This document shows, piece after piece, positions 55,332-64,000 of a DNA stretch of 64,000 nucleotides. Position 1 is the stretch's first letter. Each line of letters starts with the position of its first letter. Under the pieces are notes generated by a model that was given only the letters and a program-made list of their open reading frames with translations, searched no databases and was not told the origin of the DNA. Origin of the DNA: Zygnema cylindricum (lineage: Eukaryota > Streptophyta > Zygnematophyceae > Zygnematales > Zygnemataceae); assembly GCA_037447655.1 (NCBI GenBank), contig JBBHKE010002364.1:48774-112773 (forward strand), in the 5' to 3' direction. Position numbers and translations under genes: made by a program.

Positions 55332-56493
55332 CTTACCAAGGATTCCCGGGCCTTTTTCCTCTGTACGGTCATTAAAGTACGGGGAAAGGAGCGCACTCAG
55401 CCGGACCAGATTCTTCTATTTTCCTAACTGAACGGAACGCACTTTATTTCGCGCCTAACGGAGGCCGGACGACAAAGTTACTCCGTTCCAAAGATTACCA
55501 TCCTGTTACATGTGACCAGTTGCCAACTGTCCCGTTGGGGGCTACATTGTGGAACGCCACGTAACTTTTGGGATAGTCTTGTAGATTTTGCTGTTGGCTA
55601 TCAGTAGGACGTTAGTTCAGGTCCACCAGCCTGGTAGAGCATTTATTAATTTGAGTCAAAGTTAGGCGTTTCACGTGAATTTAGAACTTTGTTGCCCAGG
55701 ATTCTGTTATAGAAAAACCACGTGGCTTCTAATCTAGACGGAGATAGTCGCCTAACTTTTTGCCCTGAGTGTAGTACAACATGTTTTGTCTTATGTCCAT
55801 AGGATAATAATTCCTGGCCGGTGATTGGCCCCTGGTATTGCTTTGACTTTGGTACTATCGATAGGACAAACTTTGTTTGTATAAGGCACTTGGGGCCGAG
55901 GGAGACAGGTTGCTGTTTCAGTACTGTCTCCTGAGAAAAACCCTCGAAATTCCAGCAAACTTTCTTGTGGAGAACTTTTGTTTTGCTTGTGATTGTGACC
56001 TTATTGCCATCTTGGTTTGCATCCGTCCTTTGTGGAAATCGTAGTCCGGTTGGGTGGTTGGCACCATCTTTCCTGTTTTGGGCGGTTTGGGGACTAGTGT
56101 TTGTTGGAAACCAAGAAGGGTCTTGCCGGTTCCGGGTCGCGGAAACCGAGGAGTTAAGGAGGACTTACCTGTTCCGAGGTTTTCAGGGGGATATTTCGTC
56201 TCCTTTTGGTTGTCCACGTTACGTTTTGGGGGTAGGATGAGCTCGCTTGCTATTATTCCACATTCTAACTTTATATCTCTATTCTTTTCTAAGGGCAAAG
56301 TGATATTGTTAATTCTGAGACAGCATTTTCATATTTATATCCTTTCATTTTTCTGAGTAGCAGCATCTGAATTCTCTCTTTGGTAGTCCTTCTTGGGGCC
56401 CTGGTTGGGTTTCTTCCGGGGTCGATTACCAGAATCTTTTGTACCAGAATAGCGGATTTTGAGAGGATTTTTGTTAGGCTTCCAACAGATAGT
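55310..56493 (+). repeat. G-family LTR, inverted relative to G1 and G2
   Basis: On the + strand it follows the same order as the minus-strand G LTRs: CACAGGCACCCC, CCGGACC, GCCTAACGGAGGCC, GGGGCCGAGGGAGACAGG, GGGTCTTGCCGGTTCCGGG, ending TTAGGCTTCCAACA. It marks an inversion or a separate insertion that truncates G2. Confidence 0.78.
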
Positions 56494-56765
56494 CACAAAA
56501 TTAAGGACCCCGCTCCACCTCTAAGGGTTCCCTCCTTTCCCCCGTCCAGGAGGGGGAAGGAGAGGGGAGAGGGGATATCTTTTCGCCCTCCCCAAGCACT
56601 CATCCCCACCTTTGCATACATTCCTATAGGAACAAGGCGGGCATCATTGGGCACAAGCATGGTTGTGGGGAGCATTCGCATTCTGGGGAAGGTTGTTTGC
56701 AGGACTCCAATGGAATCACCCGGGGTAGTGGGCCCTCCTCCGATGTTTCCGGCACGCTCGACATT
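56494..56765 (+). repeat. G U3-like segment after the inverted LTR
   Basis: Matches (same orientation as the preceding LTR) the segments at 35020-35310 and 26800-27101: 'gggatatctttt', TTTGCATACATTCC, GCAGGACTCCAATGGAA, GGCACGCTCGACA. It ends where copia C begins. Confidence 0.6.
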
Positions 56766-56779
56766 TCCCTTCATCCATA

Positions 56780-57495
56780 ACCACTAGATGCTTCTCCAAT
56801 ATATTATCCTCTCTTTTGAGATCAAAGTCTCTATATCCTTTCACATCTTCATCAAATCCTAGTAGATATCCTAGTTTTCCTTTTGGGTCCTACTTCCAGT
56901 TTGACCGATCTGTGTCTAAACTGAACACTTGACTACCAAAAACCTTTAAGTGTGAAACATCTAATTTTCGGCCTGTCCATCGCTCATAGGGTGTTTGGCC
57001 TTTTATTGTTAAAGTAAGAACTCTATTCTTGAGATAATTTGCACAGTTCATTGCTTCGGCCCAAAACTTCATTCCTATTTTTTTATTTAACAGCATACTC
57101 CTAACACTATCACTTAGTGTTCTATTTAATCTTTCAGCTACACCATTCTACTCAGGATTTTCAGGAACTGTCTTTTGGTGTTGCACTCCATCTTCTCTCA
57201 GAAAATCCTCAAACTGGTTAGAGGTTTACTCTCCACCATTGTCACTTCTTACTCTCTTGATTCAGGTTTCATGGAGTATTTCACTCCATGCTTTATATTG
57301 TCTAAAAAATTCTTGAGCCTCTGACTTATTTTTCAAAAAATACACCCTAGAATACCGAGAACAATCATCGGTGATACTCATCATAAATCTCTTCCCCTTG
57401 GGTGATGGCACTTTGGCCGGCCCCCAAATACCTGTGTGTACTAATTTTAGAATCTTTTCTCCCTTATAGGTGGCAGTTTTTGGGAAGGGTAACAT
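56780..57495 (-). pseudogene. Copia C integrase
   Basis: Minus strand: KLVHTGIWGPAKVPSPKGKR (first Asp is Gly), MSITDDCSRYSRVYFLKNKS, then a second-Asp region in another frame, AERLNRTLSDSVRS-like sequence, FWAEAMNCANYLKNRV and TPYERWTGRKLDVSHLKVFG. Ends truncated. Inactive by substitution and stops. Confidence 0.88.
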
Positions 57496-57513
57496 GTGTG
57501 CTTTACCTTAAAA

Positions 57514-58046
57514 CTATCCACTAAAATCACTTAGATTCTCACTCTCACCGAACTGAATCCCTTTCACTACTCCCATCTTTTTCATCTCTATTAATTTATC
57601 TAGATTCACATGTCCAAGCCTCTTATGCCACAACATTATATCATGAACACCAGCATAATGAAGTTTCTTCTTTTCATTGCTTAAAGTCAGCCTAAACATC
57701 CCTTGGCTACCTTTTTCAGCAGTGAAATAAACTTCCTCCTCAAAACTAGCAGTAAAGACTCCTTTCCTAGTTCTAATATCAAAACCCTTTTCATCTAATA
57801 TAGACGTAGAGATAAGGTTTTTGTTCAGCTCCGGAATAAACAATACATTGGAGAATGTAACTATGGATGTCTTTCCTTCTACTAACACTTTCAGATCCAT
57901 CGATCCTACAAGAGTAGTGGTGACTATCCTCCAATCCTTGTACTTTATGTCTACAGTGGGAATCTTTCTTATCTTAGTGAACAGGTGTTTATCTTTACAC
58001 ATGTGCATGGAGGCACTTGAATCTCCAATCTAGCCTGATTCACCTT
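57514..58046 (-). pseudogene. Copia C protease and pre-integrase region
   Basis: Minus strand: GDSSASMHMCKDK (protease DSG is DSS), KIRKIPTVDIKYKDWRIVTT, VLFIPELNKNLISTS, then MLWHKRLGHVNLDKL of the HHCC region. Nearly the same as copia B at 40430-40950 in order and wording. Confidence 0.88.
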
Positions 58047-58206
58047 TCAATCCATCGAAAGCACATTTCTGCTTTCATGGAATTTCGACCTCATTTTTCG
58101 CTTCGTACTCCTCATCCAATAGGTGTTCATTGTCCTCGTCCTTGGATTCCACCTGAAGTACCTTTGTCACAAGGGCCTTTTTTTTTCCTCTTGGATATAC
58201 ACCTGT

Positions 58207-59145
58207 CTACCCCTCCTTTAACCGCAGCTTTATTAACTTAGTGCACTCAGACATATAGTGCCCTAATTTTTTACAAAAATGGCACAAACCCTTAGGAGTC
58301 ATTGGTCCGAACTCCTCGGTCTGATTTTTTTGCCCCTCCCCTCTGTAATTTCCGAAAAGCTTCCTGGATTTAAATTTCGTCCAATTGGTCCGAACTGTCA
58401 AGGCTTGCCCACTCTTTCCTCCACTTCAGATCTCAATCGTATTCTCCCGAACGAGAATCATCCCTACTACTGAATTCCAAATCCACCTTGAGTCGGCAAG
58501 TCCTTCACATGGTTGACTATGTTCTCAAACTCATCTGCTAACTTCATGAGCAAACAATTATCCTTCATCTTTTCAGTTTCAACCTGTCTAGCACTCTCCA
58601 GCTCCATGAAAGGTGTTGCAAGCTCATTACAAAAATCCAACATCTTCCCCCATTTCTATATATATACGTCTATTTTGTGATCAGCCAACTGTTGTTGCTC
58701 GATTGTAGCACTTCGGTACATCTCTATGAGAGCCCCTCAAAGATTGAATGCCCTCTCTACTTGGAAATGATGAGATGCATGCCCTTGAGTAAGATGGCGG
58801 AGGATGAAGTGCTTAGCCGCCATATTGTTGCAGTCCCAAGTATCGATATCATTCTACTCGTTCCTCGCAATAGGTGACATGAATGCCAAACCGGTTGCTA
58901 TTAGTGTGATGTTTCTTTCTCCTTTCCTTTGTCTAACACCTCCCTTTCTTTTGTGTCATTCGTTGAAGATGGATCTGCATCTCTAGTGAATCTGCTTCCT
59001 GTAAACCTCGGAGGGATCCCAAGACTCGATGGAGGCTTCACCCGTCCACTCATTATTCCCCAAAACCTTTTCCACATACAACTCTTATCACCATACTTTC
59101 TCAGTAAATGAAGCCACTTCCATTAAAGATGGGCACCCTAGAGGG
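58207..59145 (-). pseudogene. Copia C gag
   Basis: Minus strand: start region VMGPPSRVPIFNG right after the PBS, decayed capsid (59100-58420), and zinc knuckle CHFCKKLGHYMSEC (58243-58284). Several stops and frameshifts. Plus-strand ORFs over the same stretch are shadows. Confidence 0.78.
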
Positions 59146-59158
59146 TGGGCCCATAACT
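59146..59158 (-). promoter_or_regulatory. Copia C PBS, half-tRNA (initiator Met) type
   Basis: Minus strand AGTTATGGGCCCA follows the LTR end TTGCA: one change from GGTTATGGGCCCA. As in copia B, the ATG is in frame with V-M-G-P-P-S. Confidence 0.85.
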
Positions 59159-60028
59159 TGCAACTCTGAGACCTCTATATGTCCTCAGAGTATGTAGCTC
59201 ACACGAAGCCACTAAGATAACCCTAACCCCTTTGTGTTTCAGCAAGAATAACTGCCACCCTCGTAGACGAAAATTCTGACCATCTTCACCTGTGTGAAGA
59301 AAAGACTCCTTTGAGTCTATAGCAAAAAGAATCTTTGAATTTGCTCCCCTAAGTAGTAAGTTATGAAAGGTCAAAGTTAGACCTTTTGTATAGAAGCTTT
59401 TAGAGAGAGAGGGTCCAATATATCAAGTTTTTATGAGTCTTATCTCTCTCTAAAACTCTATCTACTGAATTACGGCACAAATCATAATAGTGTGTCGTAC
59501 AAAAAGGTACAGGTGCTGGTGTACTTTCTGTATGGCCATTATAGTTTATTGCCAACAAGTCGACACATGTCATTTTTGGATTCGTTCCTGTAATCCTCGG
59601 GGATGGCCTAATCCAATATGGTTTTGCCACGTGTCAATTGATGTGAGGTCAACCTCAAACCGCCGAAAACCTATTCCGAGATCTCAACTTGTTTTGCGGC
59701 CGTCCGATTAAACCGGATTTCAATCGCAGCCGTCATAAATACTTGCGCGATATTTGTTTTGCCTTCGAAACAAAGTGTTTGGTATTAATTTCTGATGTTC
59801 CATACGCCGTACAACACAAACTCTATCTATGTCCAAATATCCTGTAAAATGAAATAGTCTACGTGTCAATATTTATATAAGTATCAAACCTTGTATCGTA
59901 TAACCTTCATCTTAGAATAATTTGCTAAGGCTACCGGCTACTGGCAGCTCTAACAGACGGAAGGTACCAAGTTCAAATCCCGGTCCGTCAATTACTATTT
60001 TGGTAAATCTACCAATCTAATGTATGTC
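59159..60028 (-). repeat. Copia C LTR, U3 side truncated
   Basis: It shares with copia B LTRs the blocks around GCATAACTTACTACTTAGG, the AAAGATTCTTTTTGC segment, the sequence near 59480-59560 and the GTTCAAATC segment near 59960. It ends near 60028 without the expected TGTTGA start. Confidence 0.72.
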
Positions 60029-60185
60029 CCCGTTTGGATAGCATATGCGGCTATGGCTCTATCTCCCTCTCCAACTTTCAGTGACAGCGACAAGTGTGGG
60101 AGTTGGAGAGAGGAGTTAGAGGCAGAATGCCTCTACTTCTTTTCTGTATTTTACAAAACTTAAAAAATACTAAAATAACCTTTAA
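60029..60185 (+). other. Short non-LTR insert between copia C and copia D
   Basis: CCCCGTTTGGATAGC followed by CTCTATCTCCCTCTCCAAC and its rough inverse GTTGGAGAGAGGAG. This resembles the end of a small hAT-like or MITE element, but no TSD was found. Confidence 0.3.
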
Positions 60186-61706
60186 TTTCTACAAAAAAGG
60201 TAGCCAAGCAATGTTTAGGCTGATTTTAAACAATGAAAAGAAGAAACTTTACTATGTTGGTGTTCATAATATTATGTTGTGGCATAAGAGGCTTGGACAT
60301 GTGCATTTAGATAAGTTTAAAGAAATGAAAAAGATGGGAATAGTGGAAGGAATGCAGTTCGGAGAAAGTGAAAACCTGATTGACTGTAGTGGTTGTGATC
60401 AAGGAAAAGCACACAGATTACCATTCCCAAAGGAAGCCAGTTATAAAAAGGAAAAAGTGTTAGACTTGGTACACACTGATATATGGGGATCGGCCAAAGT
60501 GCCCTCACCCGGTGGTAAAAGGTTTATGATGACAATCACTAATGATTAGTCTCGATACTCTAAAGTGTATTTTTTGAAAAATAAATCAGTGGCCCCACAG
60601 GTTTTTAAAGAATATAATGCATGTAGTGAGAAACTCCATGAAACCCCTATTAATAGAGTAAGGTGTGATAATGGGGGAGAGTACAACTCCAATCAGTTTG
60701 AGGATTTTATTAGATAAGATGGAGTGCAACACCAAAAGACAATTCCTGAAAATCTTGAGCAGAATGGTGTAGCCGAGAGGTTAAATAGAACTCAAAGTGA
60801 TAGTGCCAAGAGTATGCTCTTAGATAAGAAAATAGGAAGGAGATTTTGGGCCGAAGTTATGAACCGTGCAAATTATCTCAAGAATAGAGTTCTTACCTCG
60901 GCAGTAAAGGCCAAACTCCTTATGAGAGATGGACCGGCCGAAAACCAAATGTTTCAATAAAGGTTTTTAGTGAAGTATTTGCTCAAACAATGAGTCAAAT
61001 GGGAAGTGGATCCCAAAGCAAAACCAGGATATCTGCTTGGATATGATGAAAATGTGAAAGGATATAGAGTCTATGATCTCAAGAGAGAAGATAAAATCCT
61101 AGTAAAGCACCTAGTGGTCATGGATGAAGGGAAATTTATAGATCCGTTTAAGCACACAAAGAGAGTCAAAATCAGATTTGAGTCAGAAAATTATGATGAC
61201 TTTATCTCAAGAATAGAGTTCTTACCTCGACAGCAAAGGCCAAACTCCTTATGAGAGATGGACCTGCCGAAAACCAAATGTTTCACACTTAAAGGTTTTC
61301 GGTAGTCAAGTATTTAGCCTAAACACATATTGGTCAAATAGGAAGTTGGATCCGAAAGCAAAACCAGGATATCTGCTTGGATATGATGAAAATGTGAAAG
61401 GATATAGAGCCTATGATCTCAAGAGAGAAGATAAAATCCTAGTAAAGCATCTAGTGGTCATGGATGAAGGGAAATTTATAGATCTGTTTAAGCACACAAA
61501 GAGAGTCAAAATCTGATTTGAGTCAGAAAATTCTGATGACTTTGAGCTTCCTAATTATCCAGGTTTTCGAGAAGATTATGATCTTGCAAGTACAAATCAA
61601 ACCGAGGAGGATTTAGCCGTTGAACCCCAACCGAAGTACCAACTCCAACCGAAGCAAAAGACGTGGTGGAAATAGACCCGAAATCGAGGGATAGGAGAGA
61701 AGTTGA
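60186..61706 (+). pseudogene. Copia D: integrase-region fragment
   Basis: Plus strand: GSQAMFRLILNNEKKK, MLWHKRLGHVHLDKF, CSGCDQGKAHRLPFPK, LVHTDIWGSAKVPSPGGKR (first Asp kept), a TAG stop at 60547-60549, VRCDNGGEYNSNQF (second Asp kept), a TAA at 60714-60716, ENLEQNGVAERLNRTQ (Glu kept) and FWAEVMNRANYLKNRV. The C-terminal part is duplicated in tandem. Ends in an acidic linker before RT where an LTR (61707) has inserted. Closest to copia C, in inverted orientation to it. Confidence 0.88.
60876..61533 (+). repeat. 329-bp tandem duplication in copia D
   Basis: 60876-61204 and 61205-61533 repeat the segment from CTCAAGAATAGAGTTCTTAC to the sequence around GAGTCAGAAAATT. The copies differ at scattered sites and by small indels. 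Confidence 0.9.
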
Positions 61707-62798
61707 TGTTGTCCATAGCCTTTTTCAGCCTTAGATTTACCCTTGGAAGCACCACAGACTACCCAAAACAGCCTACTTTGAGTCAACACAAAGTTCTATA
61801 AAAACAACAAAACAAGCTGAAACTACAAACACAGACATTTTTTAGGCTATAAAATAACCTCAAAAAGTTTCAGACAAAAAGTAAAAAAAAAAAAAAAACA
61901 GAGTGATCACATCATCTAGTCAAAGTTGTAGAAAAACAGTCTGCCAGAACTATAATAAAACCGACAACTTCACAATGAAGTTACACACAGACCAGACACA
62001 CAATAGGTTTTCAAATCTGTGACAAGATTAACAATATAGAGAGGAACTTACAAGCAAAATTTCAGATAATTATGCCAACAATTGTGAGAGTAATCCTCAG
62101 ATAAAAAATCCCAAAAATCACCATAAACAGTTTTTTGGTACAGAAAGTTCCTTCACTACAAAAAAAAACTAAGTCCTAAATCCTAATCATATACAAAGAA
62201 CCTTGAAATGTACGGAGGCATACCAGCCGTAGGCTAACTACCAACTACCTCTATTACTGTGAGTATACTAGAGTACTTCGAGGTATGTCAAAAATGAATT
62301 AAGCTACAGTAATAAACTAATTAACAAAACGACAAATCTTTGTTCTATCAAAACTTTACATCGACTTCGGCCGTACATGCTGAGTCATAGAAGATTGTCC
62401 GCTCGTCTTCCGGACATAATTGACGGCGGTCTCTGTCCACCGTCCGTATGTACAATTCGGCATTGTAGATGAGACGCCCCGTGTAGCCGTACTACTCAAA
62501 GTGTATGTGGGAACTGACTACGGATATTCCAAAATATTTTTTTCGTCGTTCTGACGCGTATCCCTGGATTGTATTAATCCCTGACACGTATCCATGGATT
62601 GTATTAATCCGTGTGCTTGCTAATTACTCAGTTAATGACGAGACAATGTTATCGTTCAATATCAGCAACGAAGTAATTTCGTCGTTGACTTCCCAACGAA
62701 CTAATCAAATATTATAAGTCATGAATTTTCTCTCTCTCTCCTCACAACCGAGACATAACAACCGAAGCATAGAGAGGACTAAAGCTTTTAGTACAACA
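61707..62798 (-). repeat. 3' LTR of a copia A-family element (1092 bp)
   Basis: Minus strand: starts TGTTGTACTAAAAGC and ends GGACAACA. It shares GTACGGAGGCAT..CCAGCCGTA and the CTAAGTCCTA segments with the copia A LTR but is longer and diverged. The PPT follows on the right (62799-62813), so this is a 3' LTR whose internal region is cut after about 60 bp. Confidence 0.8.
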
Positions 62799-62813
62799 CT
62801 CCCCTAAAGCTTT
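62799..62813 (-). promoter_or_regulatory. Polypurine tract of the copia A-family relic
   Basis: Minus strand TAAAGCTTTAGGGGAG, the same as in copia A at 28566-28579. Only a short internal remnant follows (to about 62860). Confidence 0.75.
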
Positions 62814-62859
62814 AGACTCTACTATCCAGTTAAACCACTATTTAATAGAAAATTTGTAC

Positions 62860-63873
62860 ATGTACTTTCATTTAGACCGGCTTAGTCCTTCTCAAGTTAA
62901 AACAACTCAAGCCCACATTTACACTTATAATAACGTATGCACGAAACTAAACATTAAAAAAACAACATTCCCTTGAATATTTTGTTGAGTGCACCCGAAT
63001 AAAATATGCCGCGTGGCAAATTTAATTGTACCTTTCTGTATGCCAAATTTCTTCCTTTAATTTTTCTTCTTTTTTGTTCAAACCTCACCACGGCTTTCGC
63101 TGCCTCTTGCCATGCCTTCAAAATTCGACATTCCTGACGCGCCACTTCCTCAACGGGCCACTGCTTCCGCTACCTCTTTCCATATCTTCAAAAAAAAAAT
63201 GTTTTCTTTTTCTTTTTCTCTTCCTTTTCACAAGCCAAAATTTCCCATTGTGAAATTCTATCAAGATAACAAAATTTCAGCAGTATGCGCCTCCAAATGC
63301 AAAAATGTTATAAAGCCGCCACTTCTATAAGACACAACCGTCATATAACTCTTAAAATTAAAATTTCTCCCTTTAAGCTCAATTTCCACCTAATTGATTC
63401 TCACTCAGAATATCGTCCATAAAACCACTTTTCACGATTTTTCCGTTTGATCACTTTCTGCATATGTTTTTTTCTCCAGTTGTACCTTGAATCTGCATCT
63501 TTTCTTAGATTTCTTAATGAATTTTGGTAGTTTCTGTAAATTTACTTTTCTTTCATGTTTTCTATTCTCATAAACTTCCTCTCTTGCTCCAATTTTCTTA
63601 AAATATTTATGCGGTCCTTTTCCCTTTTGCTTTGCTATTTTCTTTCGGTTTTCTTTTCTAATATCCCATTTTTTTGCATTTTTATCAAGTTCCACTTCCA
63701 AGTAATTTTCAGTTTCCACTTCCAGGAAACCTTCACTTCCTCCACCATTTTTACTTCAATAACCTCTTCCTTTTGCAAATCTTTGTCACTCACCGATCTC
63801 TCGCCGGAAAGGGGGACAGAAAAACAAAATCCTTTTGTTTTACCTCTTTTTCCATACCATCTTTGGTGACTAT
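62860..63873. other. Unassigned stretch
   Basis: No supported gene. Minus-strand ORFs at 62954-63145 and 63432-63719 are Lys/Arg/Glu-rich with no recognised domain. The opposite strand is T/C-rich with many CTTCC/TTTTC runs. It could be decayed coding DNA or the interior of another element. Confidence 0.4.
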
Positions 63874-64000
63874 TGTTGTTTTTAGAAAGATTTAGTCCTC
63901 TGTATGCTTCAGCTGTGAGGGAGAGAGAGTTGTTCAGGACTTAAGCTATTTTTGGTTGAGTTTGGTTCAGTACTTACCAAAATTAGTGTGACAGTGAAGT
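63874..64000 (+). repeat. Start of a copia A-family LTR, cut by window end
   Basis: TGTTGTTTTTAGAAAG, then GCTTCAGCTGTGAGGGAGAG and TTTTTGGTTGAGTTTGG, is nearly the reverse complement of 33269-33394. No PPT precedes it, so it is a 5' or solo LTR in + orientation. Confidence 0.9.

Larger units (their letters stand above)
52431..55345 (-). mobile_element. G2: truncated second copy of the G element
   Basis: Minus strand: DNMT C-terminus, linker, RT, RNase H and integrase to the DDE core, then directly LTR. The 5' part is cut by an inverted LTR (55310-56493). The 3' part of integrase is deleted. It shares G1's domain order without copia insertions. Confidence 0.85.
56775..60028 (-). mobile_element. 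Copia C: truncated, decayed Ty1/copia element
   Basis: Minus strand: LTR (60028-59159), PBS, gag, protease, pre-integrase and integrase, ending at about 56775 inside the sequence that would lead to RT. RT, RNase H and 3' LTR are missing. Related to copia B by LTR blocks and protein motifs. Confidence 0.85.

Noticed and set aside
59930-59990. tRNA gene
   Set aside because: GTTCAAATCCC resembles a B box, but acceptor and anticodon stems do not pair. It is part of a copia LTR.
63432-63719. 95-codon Lys-rich minus ORF as a gene
   Set aside because: Composition-driven ORF (the opposite strand is T/C-rich) with no recognised motif; left as unassigned.

Overview
The window reads as a gene-poor, repeat-dominated stretch of a eukaryotic nuclear genome, most probably from the green lineage. 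Evidence: Ty3/gypsy and Ty1/copia elements with plant-type gag/pol, a PIF/Harbinger-like DNA transposon with a trihelix/Myb-like accessory gene and an intron, many small TIR elements with 3-bp target duplications, and AT-rich non-coding DNA. Copia elements primed by a half initiator-tRNA, and a Ty3/gypsy family that carries a cytosine-5 DNA methyltransferase (DNMT), point (inference only) to a charophyte alga or an early-diverging land plant rather than a flowering plant. No intact host gene, rRNA, tRNA or CRISPR array was recognised.

Layout. 1-6732: a decayed Ty3/gypsy element (+ strand) with the tail of its 5' LTR, a PBS, broken gag-PR-RT-RH-IN and a complete 3' LTR. 6733-9334: a coding relic, AT-rich DNA and a four-copy tandem repeat whose unit can form two hairpins. 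9335-10681: TIR elements. 11420-12350: a three-copy satellite of about 315 bp. 12926-13320: a copia LTR relic. 13330-17631: the remains of a PIF/Harbinger-like transposon (transposase C-terminus on +, a two-exon trihelix gene on -). 18050-25815: several TIR elements (about 630-820 bp each), one nested inside another.

26800-56765 is a nested retrotransposon complex. The backbone is a large Ty3/gypsy family (G) on the minus strand. G1 runs from an LTR at about 52.4 kb to an LTR at about 27.1 kb. It reads gag (zinc knuckle), protease, DNMT, RT, RNase H and integrase. The integrase 3' half is tandemly duplicated. A full copia element (copia A, 27828-33394, TSD TTCTA) sits inside G1's 3' LTR. A second (copia B, 38362-44565, TSD CAACT) sits between G1's DNMT and RT. 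A second G copy (G2, 52430-55345) abuts the right LTR and ends in an inverted LTR (55310-56493).

56775-64000: broken copia copies in both orientations (copia C -, copia D +), an LTR of the copia A family (61707-62798), about 1 kb of unassigned DNA, and the start of another copia A-type LTR at the window edge.

The most notable content is the DNMT domain. It keeps recognisable motifs I, IV (PCQ), VI (ENV), VIII (AHRxR), IX and X, with DNMT3-like spacing, between protease and RT of G1. The C-terminal part recurs in G2, so it belongs to the element family. The copies here are broken by stops and frameshifts. A second unusual point is that in the copia families the tRNA primer-binding site lies inside the gag reading frame, which begins in the LTR.
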